A DNA stretch of 33,449 bases from Borreliella afzelii (GCF_014202295.1 NZ_JACHGM010000006.1:1-33449), one strand, 5' to 3'; positions 17,233 through 27,302 are shown, counted from the stretch's first letter. Program-made: numbers and translations. Notes: generated from the sequence alone by a model not told the origin.

Positions 17233-17510
17233 TTAGATTTTTTCATCAGAATTAATTAGATCATATAACTCATAAACTAAAAAAAATCCTTTGTGCAATT
17301 CTTTTTCTAATTTAAGATCGGCTATTTGGTTGACTTCAATAAGCTCATCATAAGGCAATTTCTTAACCGTGTCGTACGAGCAAATATTCACATTATTACT
17401 GGAAAGTGGCACCTATAGTTCTTTATCTCGTCAAGTAAGTTAAAATACTTTTTTCTGCTCTCATTAAAATTTGCAATAGCTTGATGAAGCTTTCTATTTC
17501 TTTTGCTCAT
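17233..17510 (-). pseudogene. cp32-type phage gene, frameshifted
   Basis: Starts at ATG 17510, overlapping the DUF1473 stop (ATGA). It reads SKRNRKLHQAIANFNESRKK, YFNLLDEIKNYR, then shifts frame near 17410 to continue SSNNVNICSYDTVKKLPYDEL and ends at a TAA (17233). The tight overlap shows it belonged to one operon with its neighbours. Function unknown. Confidence 0.55.
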
Positions 17511-17959
17511 TTAGCAACCAGTTCATTAGAATTTGATGTAAGTAAAGTAGTTACTTTTGTATAATCAAAATTATCATTGATATAGTCAAAAGTAACAAAA
17601 TCACCAACATTATTCTCATATTCACTCAAATATACTAAAGCGGGGGTTTTTAGATCATTGTCTATATAAAAAGTATTGAATTGCATGGTGTAAATAATAG
17701 GAACAAGATAGTCCTTGTAGTAAGAAATAAATTCTCTATTCGCATCTAAAAAAATCACATAGAATTCGTCTAAAAATTTTGGACTTATCATTAAGCTTGT
17801 AATTTCTCTTAGATATTTTACTTTGTTAAGTTTAGAAACAGCGTCACTTTGATTAATAAATTCCAGTACCTTGTCCCATTCATACACGGACAATACTCTT
17901 GGCGGGTATTCATAAGTTTTGTTTTTAGTCAAAATTTTCATTTTGTATCGCATTATCAT
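17507..17959 (-). CDS. DUF1473 cp32-prophage protein
   Basis: 150 residues. The start KILTKNKTYEYPPRVLSVYEWDKVLEFIN and later FYVIFLDANREFISYYKDYL fit the Borrelia DUF1473 family of cp32 prophages, whose function is unknown. The first codons offer three Met (17959, 17953, 17941) and the true start is unclear. Both neighbours are broken, so it is likely a passive survivor. Confidence 0.75.
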   Translation of the reverse strand: MIMRYKMKILTKNKTYEYPPRVLSVYEWDKVLEFINQSDAVSKLNKVKYLREITSLMISPKFLDEFYVIFLDANREFISYYKDYLVPIIYTMQFNTFYIDNDLKTPALVYLSEYENNVGDFVTFDYINDNFDYTKVTTLLTSNSNELVAK

Positions 17960-17974
17960 GGCAGGAGTCTCTTT

Positions 17975-18206
17975 TTAGTTTTTATTTGGATTGGTTTTTT
18001 GGCAATTAATAGCCCTAATTTCAAAAGTAACTTTTTCAGCCTCTGAAGAATAACTTCTGGAGGGTTCTTCAGTAAAAATTGCATAGTTAGTAATAATTTT
18101 GGTAGCAATCCTATCATTGAATACTAAATTAAGCATTGTTTCATATTTGCTAACATCCATGTTGTAAAACTGATCGTCTGAAATTTCAGGTAACAAAATA
18201 TAGCCT
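17975..18206 (-). pseudogene. 3' fragment of a cp32-type phage gene
   Basis: C-terminal reading STGYILLPEISDDQFYNMD ... EKVTFEIRAINCQKTNP. There is no start with a ribosome binding site. At about 18206 the sequence switches abruptly to the interior of a PF57/62 gene, so the 5' part was removed by a recombination event. It sits 15 bp upstream of DUF1473 and was part of that operon. Confidence 0.55.
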
Positions 18207-19117
18207 GTTGAAAATGTTTATTTTTATATTTTCATAATCTTTTTGTGAATTTTCTTTTTTCAATTCAATTGATTTTTCTAATTTGAGTGTTATTTTGCTT
18301 AAATCGTTATATTTTTGATGTTCAATAATAAAATGGGGTTTTAATTCGTAATTTTCATATATTTTTTTAAATTCTGTTTCCAATTGTTCAGCATTGTATC
18401 CTTTTTTTTCTAATTGTTTTTTTGTATTTTCTAGAATTTCTTTTAATTTATTTTGCTTATCTTTAAGGCAAGATTTATTAAAATGTATATTTTTATGTTT
18501 TAGTAGTTTAATTTCAATGATTTTTGAGACTTTAAGCATTTTAATTTTCGAGTCTTTATTAATATCTAAATTTAAAATAAAAAGAAAAATTTCTTTACAT
18601 TTAAAGTTGCATTTATTGGCATATTTTATTATTTGAAAATTTTCTATCTGTTTATTCTTTTCTTCTTTTATATTAATATTTTTATTATTAAAACACTCCC
18701 CCAACTCTACACTACCCTTTTTAGTAGATTTATCTTTAATGTAGTTGTTAACTCTAGATGTAAATCGAAATTGTTTTTTTCTTGAAAGTATTGGTTGATT
18801 TTAAAGTGGCATTCATTTTTTTCACAATTAAGGTGATAGTAAATTTCAGTGCCACAATTTACCCCCAGATGTTTGTAGTAGTTTATTGTAACTTTTATTT
18901 CTTTTTGCAATTTATAAAGATATTTTTGCATTGTTCTTAATGTAGTGGTAGCTTGACCATTTAGTTTTAGATTTTCATTAAAGTAATAGAGTATGATTTT
19001 TTGTGTGTATTTCTTATATTTGGTGTTTATGTACTTAAGTGTTGAAATAAGAACTATCAATTTATGTTGATGTTTATTGTAGCAATTTGTCCTTTTTTTA
19101 TTGTTTGATATTGACAT
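18207..19117 (-). pseudogene. Second PF57/62 replication gene, truncated and frameshifted
   Basis: Nearly identical to the intact copy at 12697-13788 over its middle part (for example ENFQIIKYANKCNFKCKEIF and LKEILENTKKQLEKKGYNAE). The ATG is at 19117 with GAGGG upstream. A T7 run at 18774-18780 splits the frame; the shifted frame restores QFRFTSRVNNYIKDKSTKKG. After NIFN (about 18207) the remaining 80 or so codons are missing, replaced by phage sequence. The N-terminal third is more diverged than the middle, so this is a homologue of another plasmid type or a gene-converted copy. Confidence 0.88.
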
Positions 19118-19140
19118 AATCTTCATCCCTCTAGCTAGTT

Positions 19141-19168
19141 ATGATTAATAACAATTGTTATTAATCAT
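19141..19168. promoter_or_regulatory. Perfect 28-bp palindrome upstream of the second PF57/62
   Basis: ATGATTAATAACAA followed by its exact reverse complement, 24 bp before the start codon. A likely operator or replication-protein site (inference). Confidence 0.5.
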
Positions 19169-19328
19169 ATAATGTAAAATTATGAATTAAAAGTAAATAC
19201 TTTTTAAAAAAATATTAAATTTTTATTATTAATTTTTTTAATTAAATATAATTTTTGTAATTTAAAGAAAATAAATTGATTTTAATTTTAAATTGGGCTA
19301 CACTACAAATAGCATATTTGTGTAAGTA

Positions 19329-19431
19329 TTGACATTTGCACTTATCTATTTATGATAATTTGCAAAAAATGTAATGTAAGGGTTTAGCTTAGTTCTTTAA
19401 CAAGAGAATCTAGCTAAGCCCTCATTTTTTT
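19329..19431 (+). ncRNA. Second copy of the promoter-hairpin element
   Basis: TTGACA (19329-19334), a -10-like TATGAT/GATAAT at 19351-19359, then the AGGGTTTAGCTTA / TAGCTAAGCCCT hairpin (19379-19422) and a T7 run (19425-19431). It is the counterpart of 13992-14094, with the loop changed and one base shorter while both stem arms are kept. No ERF gene follows here. Confidence 0.5.
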
Positions 19432-19791
19432 GTAATAACCCCAATTTGATTTTCATTTTAAAATGAATAGTATTTGTAAATGGTTTAGTCTGCTAAGCAA
19501 ATATAAAGAATACTTAACAATAGTATAGTATAAAAATTAATTCCATTTATAACCTTCATTGTTTCCATTTTACTTTTTAAAAAAAATAAATACATACACA
19601 CAAAAAAGTGATTAATATGATTAGATATATTAAATATGTAATAATATTTAAATAAATAAGTTTTAAACTTATTTATTTAAATAAAAAAGAAATTATAAGA
19701 AATAGAAAAAAAGCTGTATTAATTAAAATTAATTTTATATTTTTATTAAATGATTTTAAAATCTATTTTAGTAAGATTTAATATATTTTTT
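19432..19791. other. Intergenic region between second PF57/62 control region and the R-M gene
   Basis: No gene seen. It contains a long AT-only inverted repeat (19646-19663 against 19665-19682, 18-bp arms), which may end R-M transcription. Confidence 0.5.
19646..19682. repeat. 18-bp-arm AT inverted repeat
   Basis: Perfect arms around a single central T. It lies about 110 bp past the stop of the R-M gene and could be its terminator. Confidence 0.45.
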
Positions 19792-22700
19792 TTATTCATT
19801 GAATTCTTTAAGAGTAGATATTATTTTGTTAATTTCTTTTTGTACTTTAATTGTAAAGTGAATTACTTTAATAACTTTTTCAAGATGTTCAATTTCGTCA
19901 ATATTAAGCTTTTTGCCTTTTCTATACTTTAAGTAGTTTTTGATAATTTGATAACTTCCAATTTCATATTCATATACTTCTTTAGAAACATTATTAAAAC
20001 AACATGTTGGGTTATAATAAAGCTCTTTTGTATCTTCTTTATATAGAATTTTTTCTATAACTTTATTTTTATTTTGATTTATTTTTATAGTATGCTCTCC
20101 GATACTTCTGTCAATTTCTAAATTATCTTTTAATAAATGAGCATTAATAATGCTAGTTCCTAGCCTACTTAACTTTTCAAATATTTCTACACTATCCACA
20201 AATATAATTTTAGGAAAGTCTATTTTTAAGAATTCAATAAATCTAGTTCTATAGATATTTGAGTATAGCACTGCATAAATATAACCAAGTATTTCTTCTG
20301 GAGTAAATATTTTACTGTATTTAGTATTAATAAATTCTCTAAAAATATCTTTATTGTCTTTTTCATCTTTTTTAAAGTTTTCTTTTATTACACTAAATAC
20401 ACCTTGATCTTCTTTTATATAAAGAGGGAAAATATAGCCTGCCTCACTAGTTCTATTTGAAATTAAGCCCATTTCTATAATATTAGAAGTAGCTAAAACA
20501 TGGCAAAAATTATTTGATGATAAAAATCTTGTTGCAACAATGCCTATGTTATTTTCAATTTCTAAAATATGTTTCATTGTTTTATAAAGAGGTATTGATA
20601 CAACCCCTTTATTTTTAGAATAATAAATAAACCTACTATCAAATGGTCTGTACTGTATTTGCTTAACATAATTTTTATCAATATTTGTAGACTTTAAAAA
20701 CTCTTGGGCTTTTGCTAATTTCCAATCTCTAGAGTCTTTTTCTATGCCATATTTATTTCTTGCATCTTCTTCTTTTAAATTTGCAAAATCATTAAGTTTG
20801 TTTAAAAGTTTTTCTTCTGTGTAGTCGATTGCTATTTTATCTTTATGCGTTTTTACGCCGACACTATATTCATTGAAAATATAATTTAAAGAAATTCCTT
20901 TACTGTAAATATCTTCACTTGATAAATCTTTTTTAATAAAAAAGTAATTAGGTGGACTGCATTCTAGCTTTTCTAAAGTTATACTATAAATATTATTCTT
21001 ATTTAAGAATTCATATTTTTCTTCTCTTTTTCCTTTTATGCTTTTGTAGTAAACACTAGCCAGTTTATTCTTTTTTTCTTTTTCTTTAAATTTAATAAAA
21101 ATAGCAATTGCAACTCCAGTTTGAATATCAAAAACATTCTCGTCTATGCTACCATCATCAGTTTTTTCTTTTTTTCTTATGTTGCCATGTAGATTAAGAA
21201 TATAAATTTCGTCAAAGGTCTTTAAAAGGTGATATCTCATACCTCTAAATGTTATGTTGTCAAGATATCCATTATTAGTAATAACCCCAAGAAGGCCTTC
21301 TTCGGGTTTTTCAAATTTACTTTCTGCAAATCTAATAAACTTAGCATAGTCATCATTAAGTGATATTAATGCTTTTTCTTTTATAGATTTACCCTCTATT
21401 TCTTTATACTTTTTCATTAAATTAAGTATGTATTCATTATTGTTTTTTGATCCTGTGCTATAAGGTGGGTTTCCAAGTATTACTAGTATTTCCTTATGTT
21501 TAACTTCATTTGTAAGCTCGTTTTCTTCACTAATTGCAGGGAAAAATCCTGCAAGACCCTTTTGATCTGGAATTTTTGTTATATCAAGTGTGTTGGTCAA
21601 AAATACTTGTAGTCTTGTTCTTTCATTATCAAAATCAACATTACAAACCTCTTTTAAATATTGACTTAGCTTAAGGTGTGCAACAGCATAAGGGGCCATT
21701 AAATATTCAAAACCATAGATATTTTTTAATATATGATTATCAATATACTCTGGTCGTTTTCCAGATTTTTCTGTAATTTTATCTAATATTGCTTTTATAA
21801 CTTCAAGTAAAAATGTACCAGTACCAGTTGCAAAATCAAGAACCGTTACTTGATCTCTTGTAGCAAATCCAAGTTCTAGCTTAAATTCTTTTTTAAGAAC
21901 TTTTTGCAAACTACTTACAATAAAGTTAACAACAGGGCTAGGAGTATAATAAACACCTTTTGCTTTTCTTAAATTAGCATCGTACTTAGCAAGAAAATCT
22001 TCATAAAAATAAAGATATGGATCTTTTGAGATTAGTGTAGTTCTTGTAAAAGAAAACTCATTAAAAATAAGTTCAGCATCAATACTATTTACTACATTAA
22101 TAATTTCTTCTAAAATCCACTTTAAGCTATTATATTCTCTATTAACTCCAATATCATTAATGAGATTTAATATATCCCTTATAAGGGAAAAATTAGAAGG
22201 TATAAATTCTTTTATATTATTAAAACTAATTTTTATATTTTCTTTATTATTAAGGCGAGCAATAAATACTCCATATGTAATAGTTTGAGCAATTGAATCT
22301 GAAAACTCATTGATAGAAAAGTTATTACTGTAAATATTTTCTTTAAGTACATTATAAGTTGAAACCAAAGTATTTGTTTTTTTAGAAAATATACTTAGCT
22401 CTAAATTCTTTTCAATTAATTCTTTTAGCATCCTTGCTCTATATGAAAGAAAGCTAGCAAGTTCTTCTATGTTTTTAATTCGTTGAGGCGCAGTGCTAAA
22501 AAAATTTCTAAAAACATCTATAACACTATTTATTTTAGTATCACTAACAGTAGGTTTTGGTTTTTCAAGATCAGATTTAAATATTAATACTTCTCTTTCT
22601 ATAACCTCTTTACTTCGTATTAAAATAAACTCAATATAGTTTGTAAGTATTATATTATCTGAAAGTTCTTTATATTTTTTAATCTGATCACTTTTAAGTG

Positions 22701-23004
22701 TTTCATCTAGGTTTTGTTCAATGCGCTTAACTTCAATATAGCCTACTATGCTTTTATTTACTCTAATTACATAGTCAGGTGAGCCAAAACCTTTTTTGCT
22801 TCGTTTTGGTTCATGCTGAATAGTAATATCTGAATTTGGTTTTAAGTTATTAAATAAAATACTTAAATATTCTCTATCAGTATACTCTGTTTTTTCTTCC
22901 AATGTTGTACTTTTTAGATTAGCTATATATTCTTTTACTTTTTCAAATAAAGACTCATTACTGTTCATCTTTATAAAGATAAAAGATATATAGTTTAATA
23001 TCAA
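19792..23004 (-). CDS. Type IIG-like restriction-modification enzyme (BBE02/BBH09 family)
   Basis: Single-chain R-M protein of 1070 residues (1058 if it starts at Met13, position 22968). Order of parts: an N-terminal PD-(D/E)XK nuclease with SPDYVIRVN (Asp77) and GYIEVKR (Glu91, Lys93); a helical linker; an adenine-specific N6 methyltransferase with KGVYYTP (349-355), AdoMet motif DFATGTGTF (390-398) and catalytic NPPY (512-515); and a C-terminal part (about 650-1070) that would recognise the target. All key residues are present, so it is probably active. Relatives on lp25, lp56 and lp28-3 restrict incoming DNA and lower transformation of B. burgdorferi. No separate S or M gene is nearby, which fits type IIG. 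The reading frame is long and clean among decayed neighbours, which suggests selection. Confidence 0.93.
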   Translation of the reverse strand: MILNYISFIFIKMNSNESLFEKVKEYIANLKSTTLEEKTEYTDREYLSILFNNLKPNSDITIQHEPKRSKKGFGSPDYVIRVNKSIVGYIEVKRIEQNLDETLKSDQIKKYKELSDNIILTNYIEFILIRSKEVIEREVLIFKSDLEKPKPTVSDTKINSVIDVFRNFFSTAPQRIKNIEELASFLSYRARMLKELIEKNLELSIFSKKTNTLVSTYNVLKENIYSNNFSINEFSDSIAQTITYGVFIARLNNKENIKISFNNIKEFIPSNFSLIRDILNLINDIGVNREYNSLKWILEEIINVVNSIDAELIFNEFSFTRTTLISKDPYLYFYEDFLAKYDANLRKAKGVYYTPSPVVNFIVSSLQKVLKKEFKLELGFATRDQVTVLDFATGTGTFLLEVIKAILDKITEKSGKRPEYIDNHILKNIYGFEYLMAPYAVAHLKLSQYLKEVCNVDFDNERTRLQVFLTNTLDITKIPDQKGLAGFFPAISEENELTNEVKHKEILVILGNPPYSTGSKNNNEYILNLMKKYKEIEGKSIKEKALISLNDDYAKFIRFAESKFEKPEEGLLGVITNNGYLDNITFRGMRYHLLKTFDEIYILNLHGNIRKKEKTDDGSIDENVFDIQTGVAIAIFIKFKEKEKKNKLASVYYKSIKGKREEKYEFLNKNNIYSITLEKLECSPPNYFFIKKDLSSEDIYSKGISLNYIFNEYSVGVKTHKDKIAIDYTEEKLLNKLNDFANLKEEDARNKYGIEKDSRDWKLAKAQEFLKSTNIDKNYVKQIQYRPFDSRFIYYSKNKGVVSIPLYKTMKHILEIENNIGIVATRFLSSNNFCHVLATSNIIEMGLISNRTSEAGYIFPLYIKEDQGVFSVIKENFKKDEKDNKDIFREFINTKYSKIFTPEEILGYIYAVLYSNIYRTRFIEFLKIDFPKIIFVDSVEIFEKLSRLGTSIINAHLLKDNLEIDRSIGEHTIKINQNKNKVIEKILYKEDTKELYYNPTCCFNNVSKEVYEYEIGSYQIIKNYLKYRKGKKLNIDEIEHLEKVIKVIHFTIKVQKEINKIISTLKEFNE

Positions 23005-23116
23005 CTAAACTTATGTTTTAAAAAAACTCTTTGGTTTTTATATATCTGTTTTTGTTATTAATATTATTTATGCTAATATACTATATTTTTACTAAATTCA
23101 TACATATATAATGTGC

Positions 23117-23150
23117 ATTTACCCATAAAGTGTACATTTTATGGGTAAAT
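23117..23150. promoter_or_regulatory. 34-bp near-perfect dyad between R-M and recombinase genes
   Basis: Arms ATTTACCCATAAA.. and ..TTTATGGGTAAAT flank TGTACA; 13 of 14 arm bases pair. It lies in the divergent intergenic space, about 115 bp from the R-M start and 60 bp before the recombinase start, where a shared operator would be. Confidence 0.5.
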
Positions 23151-23208
23151 TGCTTTATAAAATGAAGTTTTTGTTATATAATAACCATTATTATAGGAAC
23201 ATTTATAT

Positions 23209-23750
23209 ATGAAAGCAAAAAAACTAAGAAAAGAGAATTGCCAGTAATACTAACTCAATCTGAAGCAAATTTATTACTTAATTCATTTAACTTAAGGCAC
23301 AAAACTTCTTATAGGAATCGTTTACTTATAGAATTCGCACTTCTTGCCGGTATGAAAATATCTGAACTTGCTGCTTAAAAGTGGACTGATATTGAAGATA
23401 GCACTGGGATAATTCATATAAAGATGGGTAAAGGCAAAAAAGATAGGGTAATATTTTGCTCTCCAGAATTTTTTAAAGAACTTAAATCAATGAACGCTAA
23501 ATTTAACTTAAAAGTGAATATTTATGTGTTTCTAAGTTCAACTGGAAGTAAAGTTGATATAAATACACTACAAAAAATGATTAAGTCAAAATGCATTAAG
23601 TTGGGATTTAAAAAGAGAGTTTATTTTCATTTATTTAGACATACTTATTTAACTAAGATTTATATACAAGAATATAATATTATGTACCATAAAAATAAAG
23701 AATATAGCTCTGAAAAAGAACGAAGTAAATACCTAAGTTTTGTATTATGA
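23209..23750 (+). pseudogene. Tyrosine recombinase (phage integrase family), broken
   Basis: The ATG at 23209 has AGGAAC upstream. An early frameshift (about 23225) leads to LPVILTQSEANLLLNSFNLRH and RNRLLIEFALLAGMKISELAA, then a TAA inside the word ELAA-stop-KWTDIE, then KMGKGKKDRVIFCSPEF and YFHLFRHTYLTK. This is the catalytic domain of XerC/D-type recombinases. The HxxR motif (HLFRHT) and the beta-hairpin Lys (GKGKKDR) remain; the first Arg (usually G-R-ISEL) is Lys here, and the nucleophilic Tyr region is not recognisable. It is not the telomere resolvase. Borrelia lp plasmids carry similar decayed integrases. Confidence 0.8.
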
Positions 23751-23974
23751 AGCTAAGAATATATAAAGAAAGACTTTTTAAATTAAAACAACCAAGCTTC
23801 TTTGATTCTTTAACAAATTAAGAGTTATTTTAAGACTTAAAACAGTTTTTTAGTAATTTAAAATAAACAAAGAACTAGAAAATAAATATAAAAAAATAGA
23901 CAGCAATAGATACTTGATAAATATCATAAATTATAAATTCAAATATGTATTTATTTACTTAAATTAATAATTAT
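23751..23974. other. Gap with possible recombinase tail debris
   Basis: Frame +1 shows short readable pieces (LRIYKERLFKLKQPSFFDSL) broken by stops, perhaps the end of the recombinase or another gene. Nothing more is seen. Confidence 0.3.
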
Positions 23975-25186
23975 TTAGTGTATTTTCTTATATTTTGAAA
24001 CAATATTATTATAACTTAGTTGAATAAGATCTTTGATTTCTTGAATTTGGGAATCCGATGTACATAGAATCTGAATATCTCCATTGCCCCATTTGCCAAT
24101 ATCCTTAACGTATCTAGTAAAACCTTCTTTTACAGAAGTTATTTGATTTGGAGTAATAGTAATATTTATTTTATTTGTCCTAGGTGTAAAGCTAAAATCT
24201 ACAAAACACCCACCCTATACTTTAAATCCTGTATAGCACTGTGTTTTAACTTTCTCGATTTCATTGGGATTTAAATCAAAGATAAAACCTTCTAATTTGT
24301 TGTATATTGCTTTCATATCGGGATTTAATTTTTCAAATTTTTTTAAATTTTCAGTTTTAATATTATTACTATTGCTACTATCTATAGTAAATTCTTCATT
24401 ATTTTTTTACCATTATTATCTTTTATGCCAGGTTTTGTACCATCTTCTATATTATTTTTTTTATTATCTACTGATATATCGATTTTTTCATTAAACATGC
24501 TAAAAGAGTTTTTAATAATGTTTTTAAATATTTCGTCTGAACTTTTTTTATCAAAGTTAATTTTAGTTTTAAAAAATTCAAGAAAATCGTCACTTGTATT
24601 TTTCTATTTCTTTTATAAAATAAGCTAAAAATTTGTCAGTATACTTTTTTTCTAATGCAAAAGACTTAACTTCTTCAATATTTAAAGAATTTCTAGAAAA
24701 CTTTTTAAGATATTCAAAATCCTTAGATGTTAATTTCTCTAAATTAATAACCATAAAAGGATCTTTGTCTAGTACATTATTATTATCTAGGTCAGTATAA
24801 AATCTATACTCTATGCCATTTGTTAATATTTCAAATATAACTTTTTTTGTATCTTTTTTATAACGAGTATTATTAAAGTAATAAACTAATTGTTTAAAAT
24901 GATTTTCAATTTTTTCTTTATGATGTTTAGCTTCTATTAAAATAACAGGCTCTTTATCTTTTGAATAAAAAATATAATCGGCTTTCATGCCATTGCTACC
25001 AGGAAAATCAGCTGAAGCCTCAACTTTAACAGCCGAACGATCATAACCCATTACTTCTAAAAACGGATCAATAAAACTATATCTTGTTTGTGCCTCATTT
25101 TCAATATCATCTTTATCAGATTGTATTTTTGCACTTAGATCTTTTATTGACTTTATAAAATTTATATCGTTATCTTTATGTAACAT
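23975..25186 (-). pseudogene. HsdR-N/DUF5655-like restriction endonuclease gene, broken
   Basis: The N-terminal 198 residues (ATG 25186) are open: IENEAQTRYSFIDPFLEVMGYD, then ADYIFYSKDKEPVILIEAKHHK, which is the PD-(D/E)XK core of type I R-subunit N-terminal domains (Asp, Glu and Lys all present). A frameshift in an A-run near 24600, a second in a T7 run (24402-24408) and a TAG near 24213 break the rest, which reads NTSDDFLEFFKTKINFDKK, then IYNKLEGFIFDLNPNEIEKV, CYTGFKV, GGCFVDFSFTPRTNKINITI and ends SKYKKIH. The C-terminus resembles DUF5655, often joined to this nuclease. No helicase or methyltransferase part is present, so the family is stand-alone; its target is unknown. A truncated nuclease-only product is still possible. 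Confidence 0.72.
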
Positions 25187-25267
25187 ATGTTTATATATTA
25201 GCAATAAAATTAGAAAATAGTTAATTTAAAAATAAATTTTCCAAATGTCACTCGGTATTTAATGATT

Positions 25268-25661
25268 TTAAGCTTTAGAACTTATTTCTTTATTATCTAT
25301 TCGCTCTATTTTAAGTGCATCAAATACTTTATTAGTAAAGAAAAGCATATATTTATTACTTGATTTATTTAGCCTAGCATCAATTTTATCCAGTCTAGTT
25401 TCAACTCTATCTAATCTAGTTTTAACTTCATTAACTGAAGTAATTAAATTTTTAGTCTCAACTTCAAGTGTTAGCACTCTTTTATCTAGTTTATCTATTT
25501 TGATATCTAACTTTTTATTATCTTCTTTTAAATTTCCTAATTCTAGGTCAATTTTAGTAAGCCTTCCTCCGAATTTATAACTTATTGCTAGCATACTAAT
25601 TAAAAGTTACCAAAATACCAATTAAACTACCAAAATCCTTAATTAAGGTATAAAAATCCAT
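25268..25661 (-). pseudogene. Small membrane-anchored coiled-coil protein gene, frameshifted near start
   Basis: The 108-residue open frame (25268-25594) is almost all coiled coil: LTKIDLELGNLKEDNKKLDI, LDKRVLTLEVETKNLITSV, TRLDRVETRLDKIDARL. The previous frame begins at ATG 25661 and gives MDFYTLIKDFGSLIGILV, which joined to LLISMLAISYKFGGRL makes one N-terminal membrane helix; the shift lies near 25605. It is placed just upstream of the HsdR-like gene on the same strand. It looks like a Borrelia small coiled-coil family (Bdr-like in plan but without KID repeats). Function unknown. If the frame break is a read error, the gene is intact. Confidence 0.55.
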
Positions 25662-25696
25662 ATTTATATATTACTTATATTTTTTGTATAAATTCT

Positions 25697-26495
25697 TTAA
25701 TTTTTATTAGAATCGTTTATTACTATAATACGAATAAATTTTTTATTTACAATTTTTGTATCACATAAAACAGCAAGCTGCCAAGATAATCTATTAAATC
25801 CAATTTTTTGATCAGAATGAGCCCTTTTACATACACCATTATGAAATTTATCATTATCACTATATATAAAAATTCCTAAGGGGATTATTCATCGACATCC
25901 TTATACATAATAAAAATTTTATTATTAAAAAGTCTTTTAGGATCGGGTAATACAATTATTTTTATTTCTAATAAATTTTTAAGCACTTCATAAGCTAATT
26001 TTCCAATTTTATAATCTTGAAGTAGTTTTGAGATTTTTTTTATTGAAAAATTTTATTTGCAGTTTTTTCATACATTATAATCTGATTTGGTTTTATAGGA
26101 AAATTTATAGCACTTTTTATTATTTTATTTAAAATATTTTTATCTATTGAAACGTTATTTATTTTAATATTAGTTTCTATATTGATTTCTTCTGTAGCTT
26201 TTTTAAATATATCTTCATACATTGCATTTGATAAAGTATAAAAAACTCTATTTATTAGTTTTCTATATTCTTCATCATCTATAAAATATGGATAAGGAAT
26301 TATTTCTTTTAAAGAAAAATCAACAAGATTAAACTTTATTTTATTTTCTACACCTTTCCATATAGTTGGAGTTGCCCCTAAATTTTTTATTTTTGTATTA
26401 ATGACATTTTTAGTTTCAAGATTAATCCATATATCCTCTTCCTCGTATACAAATATTTTTGTAAAAAGAATATCCAAAGCTTTTTTATAACACAT
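25697..26495 (-). pseudogene. Phage virion protein remnant (capsid/DUF228-like C-terminal half)
   Basis: The open frame at 26040-26495 (EIIPYPYFIDDEEYRKLINR, INFPIKPNQIIMYEKTANK) continues after a shift near 26040 as KISKLLQDYKIGKLAYEVLK, IKIIVLPDPKRLFNNKIFIM, and after more breaks near 25890 as YSDNDKFHNGVCKRAHSDQK, FNRLSWQLAVLC and a closing VINDSNKN. This reads like the end of a phage head protein: metal- or subunit-contact loops, then an AFNRLSWQLAVL strand as in Borrelia DUF228-type and capsid-type proteins. The identification rests on pattern only. Confidence 0.4.
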
Positions 26496-26618
26496 AAAAT
26501 TTTTTTAAATATTTTTATTATGATTGTCAAAATTTAATTCTAAATAAAATTTTTATGTCTATTTAAAAAAAATAACATATTTTCTTTGAATAGGCATAAA
26601 AACTACATAAAAAAGATT

Positions 26619-27235
26619 TTATTCTATTACTAATAGAATAAAATTATAATAATCAAAATAAATTATAGGTTCTGGTTTTTCAATAATAATTGGACTAAAT
26701 CTTCCAAACATTATTTGACTTGTTTCAAAATCATTAAAATAATCTGGAAAATAATCTGGATTAGATAATATTAAATAGTCGACTTTTATTTCTAAGTTAT
26801 CTTTGCTATATCTATAAAGAACATATCTATTTGTATTTATTCCATATTTTTCATTTTCTTCTTTATTTGAATAAATTAAATCTAAAACTTTAAAATCTTT
26901 TCCTACTATTTTTTTAAATTCATTTTCAAGATCTTCTGTTTTTATTTTTATAGATGAATTTTTAAATCCATAATAATCTTTAGATGGTATTATAAGGCTA
27001 TTAGGTAATGTTTCTTTAGAATTTTTAGTATATTCTTTAATTAAATTATAAACAAATTTTTCAAGTTGTTTATAATTTTTTATTTTGCTTATTGGTTTTA
27101 TAATAATCTTTTTATTTATTTTTATATCAAGATTTAAAAAACCTTTAAAATTTTTATAATCTTTAAGTCCCAAAAAACAAGATTCTTCGAGTCCTAAGTC
27201 CCATTCTTCTTTTATTTTTTTGTTTCGTTAGTAAA
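26619..27235 (-). pseudogene. Major-capsid-like phage protein fragment (DUF2184-like)
   Basis: The frame upstream of Met 27173 reads EEWDLGLEESCFLGLKDYKN, and the open part has FKGFLNLDIKINKKI, LPNSLIIPSKDYYGFKNSSI, KIVGKDFKVLDLIYSN, RYVLYRYSKDNLEIKVDYLI and GRFSPIIIEKPEPIIYFDYY. The order 'flGl.. gLLn', 'PnsLiiPs..yyg', 'ryvlY..dp..l' and 'rfsPiiiekPePiiYfD' fits DUF2184-type major capsid proteins of tailed phages. The stop at 26619 falls soon after the usual end. The upstream part is broken (stops near 27225). Confidence 0.45.
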
Positions 27236-27302
27236 AAAAAAGATATCTAATATATTTAGATCTTCTATATTTTGTTTTTTTGATGAATTTGTTTTCTTTT
27301 TA

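Noticed and set aside
23209..23750. Telomere resolvase ResT
   Set aside because: The preserved motifs (GMKISELAA, HLFRHTY) are those of XerC/D-type integrases and the gene is far shorter than resT.
24264..24628. Two plus-strand hydrophobic ORFs
   Set aside because: Antisense of the HsdR-like pseudogene; hydrophobicity comes from T-rich complement of Lys/Asn codons.
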